This document shows positions 25,022 to 32,911 of a DNA stretch of 32,911 nt, piece after piece (positions within the stretch are counted from its first letter, which is position 1; each line of letters opens with the position of its first letter). The position numbers were made by a program, and so were the translations under genes. The DNA is from JBCBKZ01 sp039026975. Its GTDB lineage: Bacteria > Bacteroidota > Bacteroidia > J057. The notes under the pieces were generated by a model, which was given only the letters and a program-made list of their open reading frames with translations, did not search any database and had not been told where the DNA came from. The stretch spans positions 1-32,911 of the forward strand of contig JBCCLI010000017.1 in the NCBI GenBank assembly GCA_039026975.1, given 5' to 3'.

Positions 25022-25570
25022 CTACTTATCAATCATATTCAGGAAGTAGTCAAACTCCTTAATCATGGATTTCATTTTAGTTTCTGGCTCCTGATTAGAA
25101 AGGGCAATCATGAGTTCATAACAGCTTTCAAAACCTTCCGCATGTACGCCTGTGCGAGTTTTAGCCTTAGCTATGCTACAAACATATTTAGAGGTAAGTC
25201 TTACGGAACTGTCAAAATTCATGAGAATATCCAGGTCGTAGTCCTGAATTTCTTTTTCTAAGGAAGGGATGGGGTAGTCATACCAATTGAGTTTATTGGG
25301 ATTTATGAAGAGGGCACTATTAAAGGAGGGGGTGGATTTTTTATCATAGTTAATCTCTATGATCAAAATTTTCTTTCCACGCTTTTTCAGAGTATCTGCA
25401 TACGAGGTGATCTGTGTAAGGTCTTCAATAGAGCTTTCATTGGTATTTAAGATAATACCAATGGTACGGGCGCTTTCGAGGTCTACAAAGTCGCGTTTAA
25501 AGGGAACCCTTCCGAGATCCTCTATTCGCTTCTTGCTGTAGCGCTCCTTCATTTTATTTAGCCATTCCAT
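25022..25570 (-). CDS. Conserved protein, probably DUF6913 family
   Basis: A 182-residue cytosolic protein without signal peptide or membrane segment. The middle shows alternating strands and helices: RTIGIILNTNESSIEDLTQI, KKILIIEINYD, and DLDILMNFDSSVRLTSKYVCSIAKAKTRTGVHAEG. It fits my recollection of DUF6913 proteins, Bacteroidota-specific and often beside ligA and dapA; this is from memory and not certain. Function is unknown. Its ATG lies one base after the ligA stop, so the two are translated from one message; a link to DNA ligation is possible but unsupported. Confidence 0.75.
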   Translation of the reverse strand: MEWLNKMKERYSKKRIEDLGRVPFKRDFVDLESARTIGIILNTNESSIEDLTQITSYADTLKKRGKKILIIEINYDKKSTPSFNSALFINPNKLNWYDYPIPSLEKEIQDYDLDILMNFDSSVRLTSKYVCSIAKAKTRTGVHAEGFESCYELMIALSNQEPETKMKSMIKEFDYFLNMIDK

Positions 25571-25571
25571 G

Positions 25572-27566
25572 CTACGAAACTAACTGCAATAACTCTTCTT
25601 CTGTAAGTAAGGCTATTCCTAATTTGTCAGCCTTTGTAAGTTTGGACGGTCCGGCATTTTCACCTGCTAGTAAATAATGCGTTTTACTAGAAAGACTACT
25701 TTTTACATCTCCGCCTTCATTTTCAATGAGGGCTTTCATCTCGTCCCTACTATACCCTTTAAAAACTCCCGAAATTACAAAACTTTTTCCATTTAACTGA
25801 CCAGATGATGGACTTTTTCCTGTAAAGCTGAATCGCAGACCGGCCTGCTGAAGTGACTGAATGATTTGCTGGTTTTCTGGCTGTTCAAAGAAATGAATCA
25901 CACTTTCTGCAATTCTGAGGCCTATATCAGGAACACCGCTTAAGGTCTCCGCATCTGCCTGTTTTAGGGAATCTATAGAGCCGAAGTGTCTGGCTAATTT
26001 CTTCGCAACAGTCTCCCCCACATACCTAATTCCCAGTGAGTAAAGAACCTTATTGAAAGGTTTTTTCTTACTTTCTTTAATACCAGTTAGCAAATTTCGC
26101 GCCGATAAGTCTGCAAAGCGCTCTAGTTGGATAAGGTCTTCATACGTCAGTACGTAAAGATCAGCATAATTTTGGATAAGTTTTTCATCTACCAGTTGAT
26201 TGACAATTTCAGCCCCTAAGCCGTCAATATCCATGGCTTTTCTACTTGCGAAATGCTGAATTCGCCCTTTAATCTGGGGAGGACAACCCTCAGCATTAGG
26301 ACAAAAGTGATTAGCTTCTCCTTCTTCCTTAACAAGTTCTGTCCCACAAAAGGGACAGTGCGTAATGAACTGGATAGGCTGAGCATCAGCTGCTCTCTTC
26401 TCTAATACCACAGAGGTTATCTTGGGGATGATATCTCCGCCCTTCTCAATTCTTACATAATCTCCTTCATGTAAATTCAGGCGTTCCATCTCCTCACTGT
26501 TATGGATGGAGGCTCTTTTTACTGTGGTTCCTGCTAATAGCACAGGAGTCAAGTTAGCTACAGGGGTAATTTTACCTGTCCTTCCTACCTGATAGGAAAC
26601 GGATTCTAACTGGGTGATGGTCTCTTCTGCCTTATACTTATAAGCTATGGCCCATCGGGGAGCCTTAGCCGTAGCTCCTAAAATAGACCTTAGGGATAAT
26701 TCATTGACCTTGATGACTATCCCATCTATCTCATAGGGGAGTTCTTTCCTTTTCCTTTCTTCCTTTTTTAGAAATGCCAATACATCCTCTATGGTATCAC
26801 ACACCTGCACCTTGCCACTCTGCTTAAATCCCCACTTAGTGAGTAGCTCCTGGTGGGTGCTATCCAGTTCCTTCCCAGGTACCTCAGAAGCTATTTGGTA
26901 AGCATAGAAAACGAGTTTCCTTTCCGCCACTATGGAAGAATCCTGCATTTTCAGACTTCCAGCCGTGGTATTTCTTGGGTTCATCAATAAACTTACCCCC
27001 TCCTTTTCCCTACTTTCATTTAGGGCCTTAAAGTCCTGCTTATGCATAAGGACTTCTCCTCTCACTTCTACATCTGAGGGAAACTCCTGCCCTCTAAGTT
27101 TGAGGGGAACAGATCTGATGGTTTTTATATTATTCGTAATCTCATCTCCATTGACGCCATCACCGCGGGTAACCCCCCTTACTAATACTCCATTCTCATA
27201 ATGCAGGCTGAGAGAGACCCCATCAAACTTATGCTCTACAAGATAGGTAAATGGCTGACCTTCAGTGAGTTTTTTGACAGACTGATCAAAATCTGTGATC
27301 TCTTCCTCTGAGTAGCTATTTCCCAGACTCATCATGGGCCTGATATGCTGGAAAGTAGGAAAGTTCTTAGTGATGGCACCTCCTACACGCAGCGTAGGGG
27401 AGGAGGGGAGTTTCAGATCTGGGTACTCAGCCTCCATTTTTTCTAGTTCCTTTAGCTTCTGGTCAAACTCATAGTCTGAAATGGTGGGTTCCGCTGAGAC
27501 ATAGTAACGGTAATTATGTTGGATGAGCTCTTCAGTAAGGTGCTTAATTCTTTCTTCGGGCTTCAC
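25572..27566 (-). CDS. ligA: NAD-dependent DNA ligase LigA
   Basis: Seals nicks during replication and repair using NAD+. The 664-residue length is typical. Order of domains: NAD-binding Ia (YRYYVSAEPTISDYEFDQ), adenylation domain with the KxDG motif EHKFDG (active Lys113), GVTRGDGVNGDE, OB-fold (YKYKAEETITQLES, VEYxxGRTG-type segment QVGRTGKITPVANL), zinc finger with four cysteines (CPFCG...HFCPN...GCPPQ), helix-hairpin-helix region (LGIRYVGETVAKKLARHFG), and a C-terminal BRCT domain (GKSFVISGVF...). It is the essential housekeeping ligase, 14 bp after the ABC ATPase gene and one base before the DUF6913-like gene. Confidence 0.97.
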   Translation of the reverse strand: MKPEERIKHLTEELIQHNYRYYVSAEPTISDYEFDQKLKELEKMEAEYPDLKLPSSPTLRVGGAITKNFPTFQHIRPMMSLGNSYSEEEITDFDQSVKKLTEGQPFTYLVEHKFDGVSLSLHYENGVLVRGVTRGDGVNGDEITNNIKTIRSVPLKLRGQEFPSDVEVRGEVLMHKQDFKALNESREKEGVSLLMNPRNTTAGSLKMQDSSIVAERKLVFYAYQIASEVPGKELDSTHQELLTKWGFKQSGKVQVCDTIEDVLAFLKKEERKRKELPYEIDGIVIKVNELSLRSILGATAKAPRWAIAYKYKAEETITQLESVSYQVGRTGKITPVANLTPVLLAGTTVKRASIHNSEEMERLNLHEGDYVRIEKGGDIIPKITSVVLEKRAADAQPIQFITHCPFCGTELVKEEGEANHFCPNAEGCPPQIKGRIQHFASRKAMDIDGLGAEIVNQLVDEKLIQNYADLYVLTYEDLIQLERFADLSARNLLTGIKESKKKPFNKVLYSLGIRYVGETVAKKLARHFGSIDSLKQADAETLSGVPDIGLRIAESVIHFFEQPENQQIIQSLQQAGLRFSFTGKSPSSGQLNGKSFVISGVFKGYSRDEMKALIENEGGDVKSSLSSKTHYLLAGENAGPSKLTKADKLGIALLTEEELLQLVS

Positions 27567-27580
27567 AGTAAAGGCTATGG

Positions 27581-28321
27581 TTATTTTTTGATTAAATCTG
27601 ATACGAAGACAAATTCATCTAGGGCTTCACTAGAAGAATGGAGAATCTCCTTATTGGTGCCTTCCCACTCTTTTTTCCCTTTATACAGAAACATAATGTT
27701 GTCCCCAATATTCATGACACTATTCATATCATGAGAGACTACTACAGTAGTCATCTGAAACTCAAGGGTCAACTCCTGGATAAGTTTATCAATAACAGAG
27801 GCAGTTAGGGGATCTAGACCGGAATTAGGTTCATCTACAAATAGAAACCTGGGGTTCATGGCTATTGCCCTTGCAATCCCCACACGTTTTTGCATTCCTC
27901 CGGAAAGCTCAGAAGGATATAGCTTATTTTTTCCTTCCAGATTTACCCGTTCTAAACAGAAGTTTACCCTATCCCTTATTTCTGAGGATTTTTGCTGGGT
28001 AAACATCTTAATGGGAAAGGCCACATTTTCTTCCACATTTAGGTAATCAAATAGGGCAGATCCCTGGAATAGCATTCCTATGTCCTGCCTGATTTCTTTG
28101 ACTTCTTTGAATTCTGCCCCATGAAAATTGATCCCATCAAAAATGACTTCTCCACTGTCTGGCGTCATTAGACCTACTATGCATTTCAGCATCACACTCT
28201 TTCCACTCCCACTAGCCCCTATGATCATATTGATCTTTCCGGGTTCAAAGGTGAAACTAAGTCCTTTGAGTACCTCATTAGCTCCGAATGATTTGAAGAT
28301 GTTTAATACCTCAATTGCCAT
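27581..28321 (-). CDS. ABC ATPase, MlaF-like (phospholipid transport type)
   Basis: ATPase of a Mla-type importer/lipid transporter. The start chosen, MAIEVLNIFKSFG, gives 246 residues; an in-frame ATG 39 bp upstream would add a 13-residue hydrophobic Cys-rich tail absent from the family. Walker A GASGSGKS (35-42), the Q-loop DIGMLFQGSALFDYLNVEENVAFP, the signature LSGGMQKRVGIARA, Walker B FLFVDEPNSGLDP and the H-loop VVVSHDMNS are all present. GSALFDYLNV resembles MlaF proteins. A MlaE permease usually precedes it, but the next gene upstream is divergent and unrelated, so its membrane partner must be elsewhere. It is the first gene of the ligA operon. Confidence 0.88.
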   Translation of the reverse strand: MAIEVLNIFKSFGANEVLKGLSFTFEPGKINMIIGASGSGKSVMLKCIVGLMTPDSGEVIFDGINFHGAEFKEVKEIRQDIGMLFQGSALFDYLNVEENVAFPIKMFTQQKSSEIRDRVNFCLERVNLEGKNKLYPSELSGGMQKRVGIARAIAMNPRFLFVDEPNSGLDPLTASVIDKLIQELTLEFQMTTVVVSHDMNSVMNIGDNIMFLYKGKKEWEGTNKEILHSSSEALDEFVFVSDLIKK

Positions 28322-28400
28322 ACAGCAAATTAGAATGCTCAATATTGAAAAACAATACATTGGGAGATATCCGATGAAATCATATTTAGCGCTATCCTGT

Positions 28401-28408
28401 TATCTTTG
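28401..28408 (+). promoter_or_regulatory. Probable -7 promoter element (TATCTTTG)
   Basis: An exact match to TAnnTTTG, 18 bp before the ATG of the class IV aminotransferase. No well-placed -33 TTG was seen. The 105-bp divergent gap between 28322 and 28426 must also hold the promoter of the minus-strand ligA operon. Confidence 0.45.
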
Positions 28409-28426
28409 ACGGATTAACTGGATATT

Positions 28427-29269
28427 ATGCTAATTCTTAATGGTCAGCTGGTAAGTGAGTCTTCCGCAGAGGCTACTATCCTAAACAGAGGGTTTAAGTA
28501 TGGAGATGCCCTTTTTGAAACCATCCGAGTCTACCAAAAGCAGATTCCCCTACTTACGCTACACCTGGATAGGCTCATCCGAGGGATGTATGTGATGAAG
28601 TATGATTTTCATGAAGGAGACTTCAGGAGAATGATGAAGCAGGAATTATACAAGGCCATAGCGGTGAATGAAATTGAAAATCATGCTAAGCTAAGGTTGC
28701 AGGTGTACCGTGCGGGAGAAGGCACATATACGCCTCTTCAAAAGAGCCCCAGATTTATTATAGAAACCTATGCCTTAAGAAATGATCCCTTTCAGCAGTC
28801 TAGGCCCATTAGTCTGGGTTCCTTCCAGGAATATGAGTTGAGTAAGCATCCCCTTTCTGGCATTAAGACTGTAAATGCCACTATTTATATTCTCGCCGGT
28901 CTGCATGCCATGGAGAGTGGGGTAGATGAAAGCCTATTATACCACCAGGGTAAGATAGCTGAAACCCATATAAGTAATCTATTTCTGGTCAAGCAAAAAA
29001 AATTGATTACCCCTCCATTAGAAACTGGCTGCCTGGATGGGGTCATGAGGAGAAAACTAATGGAGCTTTGCCTTACCCTAAGTGTTCCCGTTGAAGAAAG
29101 GCTTTTTAAGGATTCTCTTATCAAGCAGGCAGATGAGGTATTTGTCACAAATAGCATAAAAGGAATAGTGCCTGTGGATGAGTTTCAAAATATTCGCTGG
29201 GATATTAGTCGGTGTACCATGATTCCTTTTCTTAGGCGCTGCCTGGAGCAGTATGTCCTATCTGTTTAA
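28427..29269 (+). CDS. Class IV aminotransferase (BCAT / D-amino-acid / ADC-lyase family)
   Basis: PLP enzyme of fold type IV, 280 residues. The opening LILNGQLV...ILNRGFKYGDALFETIRVYQ is the family signature; LSGIKTVNAT places the Schiff-base lysine at Lys147, and the C-terminal EVFVTNSIKGIVPVDEF is the other conserved strand. The length (280) is nearer to D-amino-acid aminotransferase or 4-amino-4-deoxychorismate lyase than to BCAT (about 340-360), so it may serve folate synthesis, but I cannot choose. It opens the short plus-strand group with a SUI1-like gene 94 bp after it. Confidence 0.85.
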   Translation: MLILNGQLVSESSAEATILNRGFKYGDALFETIRVYQKQIPLLTLHLDRLIRGMYVMKYDFHEGDFRRMMKQELYKAIAVNEIENHAKLRLQVYRAGEGTYTPLQKSPRFIIETYALRNDPFQQSRPISLGSFQEYELSKHPLSGIKTVNATIYILAGLHAMESGVDESLLYHQGKIAETHISNLFLVKQKKLITPPLETGCLDGVMRRKLMELCLTLSVPVEERLFKDSLIKQADEVFVTNSIKGIVPVDEFQNIRWDISRCTMIPFLRRCLEQYVLSV

Positions 29270-29363
29270 GAGAGATAAATTCTTTAGGAGGAGATAATCC
29301 TAGCTATCCATATATCATTGAATATTCTTATAGATTTACAGCAGCAAGACTAGAACATATATT

Positions 29364-29702
29364 ATGGCGAAAAAGAACAAGCGTAGATATGATGGGATCG
29401 TGTATTCTACAGATCCAGATTATCAGGAAGACGAGTTCATGGAGGAAGAGACCTTGGCTCCTAATAAACAAAACCTGAGAATTCACCTAGACAGGTTAAA
29501 GGGAAATAAAAAGGTAACTAGAATTGAAGGATTTAAAGGGCAGGAAGAAGACCTACAGACCTTAGGGAAGAAACTTAAAAGTAAGTGTGGATGTGGGGGA
29601 TCTGTCAAAGACGGAAAAATTCTCTTACAAGGAGATTTTAGAGATAAGGTCTGTGGAGAACTGGAGAAAGCGGGCTATAGATATAAAAAATCAGGGGGGT
29701 AA
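29364..29702 (+). CDS. SUI1/eIF1-family translation factor (YciH-like)
   Basis: A 112-residue protein of the SUI1 family, bacterial relatives of eukaryotic eIF1 that bind the small ribosomal subunit and affect start-site choice. The N-terminal 40 residues are acidic and variable; the domain proper starts at LRIHLDRLKGNKKVTRIEGF, continues with LQTLGKKLKSKCGCGGSVKDGKILLQGDFRD (the core K..CG.GG.....I..QGD motif) and ends in KAGYRYKKSGG. The ATG is preceded by an A-rich leader, as usual in this phylum. The final three codons and stop form part of a hairpin that ends the opposing transcript. Confidence 0.93.
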   Translation: MAKKNKRRYDGIVYSTDPDYQEDEFMEEETLAPNKQNLRIHLDRLKGNKKVTRIEGFKGQEEDLQTLGKKLKSKCGCGGSVKDGKILLQGDFRDKVCGELEKAGYRYKKSGG

Positions 29703-29710
29703 GCCCCTGA
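29685..29710 (-). terminator. Terminator of the PKD gene, embedded in the SUI1-like gene end
   Basis: On the minus strand TCAGGGG (29704-29710) pairs with CCCCTGA (29691-29697) around a 6-base loop, followed by six T (29685-29690). It lies 16 bp beyond the PKD gene stop. The plus-strand reading of the same bases gives Ser-Gly-Gly-stop. Confidence 0.75.
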
Positions 29711-29726
29711 CTTTAGGTGTGTATCT

Positions 29727-32700
29727 TTACCTTATGAGGGTAACGGTACCTTCTCTGGGACCTCCCCATTCTGCTCCTCCCAGGAAAACTGCCTTATGTA
29801 CTTTCCACACGAAGGTGTCAATATTTGCTAGCTTTCCACCTATTCTCCCATCCCACCACTCAGCGGGTCTCCCCTCATCATCTACTTTATTGGAGTACCA
29901 TACCCTTTTACCCCATTTGTTGTAGATGGCTATTTCATACCCATCATTTTGTAGGCCTACCCCTCTTGGGTGAAAAACAGCTGCACTTCCTTTTAGGGCG
30001 TAGGTCTGAAGGTATTGGGTGGAATCAAAAGGTACGTCTACAGGAGCAAAAGCATTAGGGATTTTGAGATCGTAAAAAGGCACTGGATTTACCAGGATGG
30101 TCGTATCCGCAGTACAACCATTATTTTTAAAAGCTATCAGGGTTACGGCAAAGGGTCCATTATAGGTGTAAGTATGGACGGGATTAGGGGCGGTGCTAGT
30201 TTTCCCATCTCCGAAGTCCCATAAGTAAGAATCTGCTAATTGGGAAGTATTGGTAAATAACACCGTACCTCTAGAGACAGGGTCAGGACTGGCATCCGTA
30301 TAGGTAAATGAGGGGATAGGACTAGGCCGTACATTAAGCTGTCCCTGGATACTCAGAGTATCTCCGCAGAATCCATCTGTATTTACTACCAATTGGACGT
30401 CGTAAGAACCAGAATCACGAATGGAAAACTGGGGGGAGGTATCCACAGACATCTGGGTATTTGCTACTACCCACTGAGACCTATTGTATCCTGAAGAAAG
30501 ATTGCTAAAAGTTACATCCAGAGGAGAACATCCACCCTCTGGCGTAACTGAAAAGAGGGCCGTAGCCTGCGGATAAACGGTGGCTTCATAAGAGGAGGTA
30601 TCAGCACAGCCAAATTCTGTTAAGCTGATCAGCCTAATAAGGTAAGTGCCCTCCTGTGTATAGCTTGCAGTAGGTTCCGATAACGCACTCTCTTGCCCAT
30701 TTCCAAAGTTCCACCTGTACCTTACTGCGCCCTGGGAAGCATTAGTAAAGTCCAGTTCTGCCGGCGCACAGAGGCTATCAGAATCTACGAGGAAGGTACT
30801 TACAGGATTAGGATTCACCTGGATAAGATCATTAATTCTTAGGGTATCTCCACATACGCCCGCGGTATCCACGATTAACTCCACAGTATAGTTCCCGACA
30901 AGCTCATAGAGATGAGCAGGGGATATGTCATCACTTGAGGTGAAATCTCCAAAAGACCAGTTGAGCTGGTCATAGCCCGTGGAGGTATTCTGGAATTGGA
31001 CAGAGAGGGGTACACATCCCTCTGCTGGTAGGGCCTCAAAGGAGGCTACTGCTTGGGGAAACACTTGTAGGGACTGGGCAGAGGTGTCTGTGCAACCAAA
31101 TTCGTTTCCGCTAATGAGGGAAATCTGGTATAATCCTGCTTGTTGATATACAGTTTGTGGATTGGTGAGGGTATTAGTGAGTCCATTATCAAAGTCCCAC
31201 AAAAAGTCTATGGCATCTGTAGAGGCATTGAGGAAGGAAGCTGTCTGAGGCGCACATAGACTATCTGAGAGAAGGCTGAAATTACTTTGGGGTTTCGGGT
31301 AGACAGTAACCTCTACTGTAGTATCATTCTCACAGCCAAATATATCCAGGGTGGTCAGGCTAAGTTCATAGCTGCCAGCGGAGAGGTAGGTAAAATCAGG
31401 GACTTGTTGGGCACTGCTATTCCCATCTCCAAAGTCCCATGAGTATTCCAGTCCGCTAATTACATTTGATATGGCTAGGGAAAAGGGCTGGCACCCCTGT
31501 GTATCAGCTACAGAAAAGCGAGTGGGGGGAGTAGGCCGCACAGTAACGGTCGTATCCCAATTGGCAGAACACTGGAAGGTATCAGAAATGACTGTCAGCG
31601 TAACCCTATAAGTTCCTGCTTGGCCAAAGAGATAACTGGGTTCTGGCTGACTGGCGGTTTGTCCATCTCCAAAGTCCCACTGGTAGGAGCTTATATCCGT
31701 AGTTTGGGTAGGGGAGAATGGCATGGATTCCCCTTCACAGACAGGCTCACTCGCCATAAAGGTAGGATCTGGCGCAGGGTAAACAGTAATGCTGGTGCTG
31801 GATGTATCATAGCTACAACCATTATTAGCAAAGAATTGTATTTCATATACTCCTGCTTCTGCATAAGTATGAAGAGGTTCATCCTCTTCTGTAAGGGTTC
31901 CATCTCCTAGATCCCAGCTAGTGAAAGGAGCGCCTGAAAATTCTGTCAGTTGTATGCTTAGGGGAGCGCATCCTCTGTTAGTATCAGGTAAAAATATAGG
32001 CCTAATGGTATTAGGCAGTACAGTCAAAGTTTTAGAAAGGGTATCAGTTCCACATTTATTGAACCCTCTGAGGGTGATGGTATAGGTTTGTTCAAGGGTA
32101 TCTGCCGTGTAGATTTGGGGAAAGGGATTTTCCCTGGAAGAAGTATTTCCGTTCCCCATATCCCAGCTGTATGTATCCGGGTCTCCCAGGCTGACATTGC
32201 TAAATGATAATTCCAGGGGAGAACAATCTCTATTCTTATCAAAGCCAAAATTAACCTGGGGCTGAGGGAAAACGGTAATTCCATCCGTATAGCTAACTTC
32301 CCCACAAGTATTCTGCAAGGTAAGGGTAACCGTATAGGTAGTATCTGTAGGGCCCTGTAAAAAAGTAGTGGTAGGGGGGATTGAAGAGGAGGAACTTACC
32401 CCATTCCCAAAGTCCCACAGGTAGGTACTGCCACGACTTTGGCTTCCATCTGTAAAAGTAACGCTGAGGGGAGAACAGCCCTCATTCAGGTCAGGGGTAA
32501 AAAAGGCTGAAGGAGCTTCCGTAACTACCATCTCCTGGGCTGTTTCATCAGCACATCCATTTGCATTGGTAACTTGTAATCTCACTGTGTAGCTGCCTGT
32601 ATCTGGATAGGTATAGGTGGGTTCGCTGGAGACACTTCCCTCTCCATTCCCATATTCCCATTGGTAAGAGGAGGCATAGATAGAGGTTTGCTGGAAGCTA

Positions 32701-32911
32701 ATGGGAACTCCCTGGCAGGAAGTATCTGGTAGTACAAACTGAGCAGTGGGAAGAGAGTCCACGAATATGCTTAAGCTAGCCGCGCTGTTACAGCCATCCT
32801 GGTTAATTACGGTATAGGTAAGTTCAGAAGAGGTACCCGGTAGGATAAGCTCAGGTAAGAACTGGGAGTTATCATCAGGGTCTACTCCTAAACCAGACCA
32901 TATGCCATTAG
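29727..32911 (-). CDS. Giant PKD-repeat protein with gliding-motility C-terminal domain (partial, 5' end missing)
   Basis: Surface or secreted adhesin-like protein. The frame stays open to the right edge (about 1,060 residues visible); a GTG at 32760-32762 is internal, because the upstream codons continue the same kind of sequence (NGIWSGLGVDPDDNSQFLPE...). Eleven PKD-like domains are visible, each with a W-D-F-G-D/N-G type core and a Y-x-V/I-x-L strand, spaced at about 75-90 residues. Each has an added C-G-C/C-x-P pattern. The C-terminal 110 residues (IPNAFAP, YNKWGKRVWYSNK, WWDGR, TFVWKV) form the CHU_C/gliding-motility domain, the type B sorting signal of the T9SS. The function is inferred to be cell-surface adhesion or gliding-associated. 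Confidence 0.92.
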   Translation of the reverse strand, partial: NGIWSGLGVDPDDNSQFLPELILPGTSSELTYTVINQDGCNSAASLSIFVDSLPTAQFVLPDTSCQGVPISFQQTSIYASSYQWEYGNGEGSVSSEPTYTYPDTGSYTVRLQVTNANGCADETAQEMVVTEAPSAFFTPDLNEGCSPLSVTFTDGSQSRGSTYLWDFGNGVSSSSSIPPTTTFLQGPTDTTYTVTLTLQNTCGEVSYTDGITVFPQPQVNFGFDKNRDCSPLELSFSNVSLGDPDTYSWDMGNGNTSSRENPFPQIYTADTLEQTYTITLRGFNKCGTDTLSKTLTVLPNTIRPIFLPDTNRGCAPLSIQLTEFSGAPFTSWDLGDGTLTEEDEPLHTYAEAGVYEIQFFANNGCSYDTSSTSITVYPAPDPTFMASEPVCEGESMPFSPTQTTDISSYQWDFGDGQTASQPEPSYLFGQAGTYRVTLTVISDTFQCSANWDTTVTVRPTPPTRFSVADTQGCQPFSLAISNVISGLEYSWDFGDGNSSAQQVPDFTYLSAGSYELSLTTLDIFGCENDTTVEVTVYPKPQSNFSLLSDSLCAPQTASFLNASTDAIDFLWDFDNGLTNTLTNPQTVYQQAGLYQISLISGNEFGCTDTSAQSLQVFPQAVASFEALPAEGCVPLSVQFQNTSTGYDQLNWSFGDFTSSDDISPAHLYELVGNYTVELIVDTAGVCGDTLRINDLIQVNPNPVSTFLVDSDSLCAPAELDFTNASQGAVRYRWNFGNGQESALSEPTASYTQEGTYLIRLISLTEFGCADTSSYEATVYPQATALFSVTPEGGCSPLDVTFSNLSSGYNRSQWVVANTQMSVDTSPQFSIRDSGSYDVQLVVNTDGFCGDTLSIQGQLNVRPSPIPSFTYTDASPDPVSRGTVLFTNTSQLADSYLWDFGDGKTSTAPNPVHTYTYNGPFAVTLIAFKNNGCTADTTILVNPVPFYDLKIPNAFAPVDVPFDSTQYLQTYALKGSAAVFHPRGVGLQNDGYEIAIYNKWGKRVWYSNKVDDEGRPAEWWDGRIGGKLANIDTFVWKVHKAVFLGGAEWGGPREGTVTLIR

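Noticed and set aside
28322..28360. Upstream in-frame ATG for the MlaF-like ATPase
   Set aside because: It would add 13 hydrophobic and Cys-rich residues not found in the family, whereas the next ATG gives the usual N-terminus.
32760..32762. GTG as the start of the PKD gene
   Set aside because: The frame continues upstream to the window edge with the same style of sequence, so the true start is outside.
1..32911. CRISPR arrays, tRNA or rRNA genes, insertion sequences, prophage genes
   Set aside because: No regular direct-repeat array, cloverleaf, rRNA segment, transposase or integrase motif was found on reading both strands.

Overview
The window looks like chromosomal DNA of a gliding-type Bacteroidota bacterium, most likely Cytophagales or a near relative. 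The signs are a SusC/SusD outer-membrane pair, a very large PKD-repeat protein ending in a gliding-motility (CHU_C, type B T9SS) domain, a small histone H1-like protein, an alpha-oxoamine synthase of the sphingolipid/sulfonolipid type, a SufBCDSE-SufT operon, and promoter elements matching the Bacteroidota -7 consensus TAnnTTTG. No rRNA, tRNA, CRISPR array, insertion sequence or phage gene was seen. The order of genes is that of a core chromosome with two accessory-looking blocks, the SusCD locus and the PKD gene.

Left part (1-4,000, minus strand): a TetR regulator, a lipoprotein membrane-fusion subunit and an RND efflux permease that runs off the left edge. A perfect 17-bp inverted repeat lies in front of tetR, and two degenerate copies of its core lie in front of the fusion-protein gene, which points to a self-regulated pump. 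Next (4,036-9,660, minus) is sufB-C-D-S-E plus a SufT/DUF59 gene, a tightly packed Fe-S cluster assembly operon. Its promoter carries an 8-bp inverted repeat just downstream of a perfect -7 box. An AzgA-type purine permease and an unrecognised lipoprotein follow.

Middle (12,076-21,631, minus): SusC, SusD, a strong terminator, a secreted MORN-repeat protein, a 1,120-residue FG-GAP/VCBS protein (seven Ca-type repeats, an ASPIC/UnbV domain, then seven more), and a HAD phosphatase resembling beta-phosphoglucomutase. No glycoside hydrolase or local regulator is visible, so the imported substrate is unknown. An almost 900-bp gene-poor gap separates this locus from the next genes. It holds direct repeats upstream of SusC, a terminator-like hairpin and a 45-codon open frame of doubtful status.

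Right part: a TTG-started alpha-oxoamine synthase and a histone H1-like gene (plus strand) converge on a minus-strand housekeeping operon: an MlaF-like ATPase, ligA, a DUF6913-like gene and dapA. A divergent plus-strand pair (a class IV aminotransferase and a SUI1/eIF1-like factor) converges on the PKD giant, whose 5' end lies beyond the right edge. At both convergent junctions the terminator hairpin is built from the last codons of one of the two coding regions.

No clearly new multi-gene system stands out. The best leads are the three-site TetR operator set, the suf promoter operator, the symmetric 7+ASPIC+7 propeller protein behind a terminator in the SusCD locus, and the identity of the alpha-oxoamine synthase (sphingolipid or sulfonolipid).
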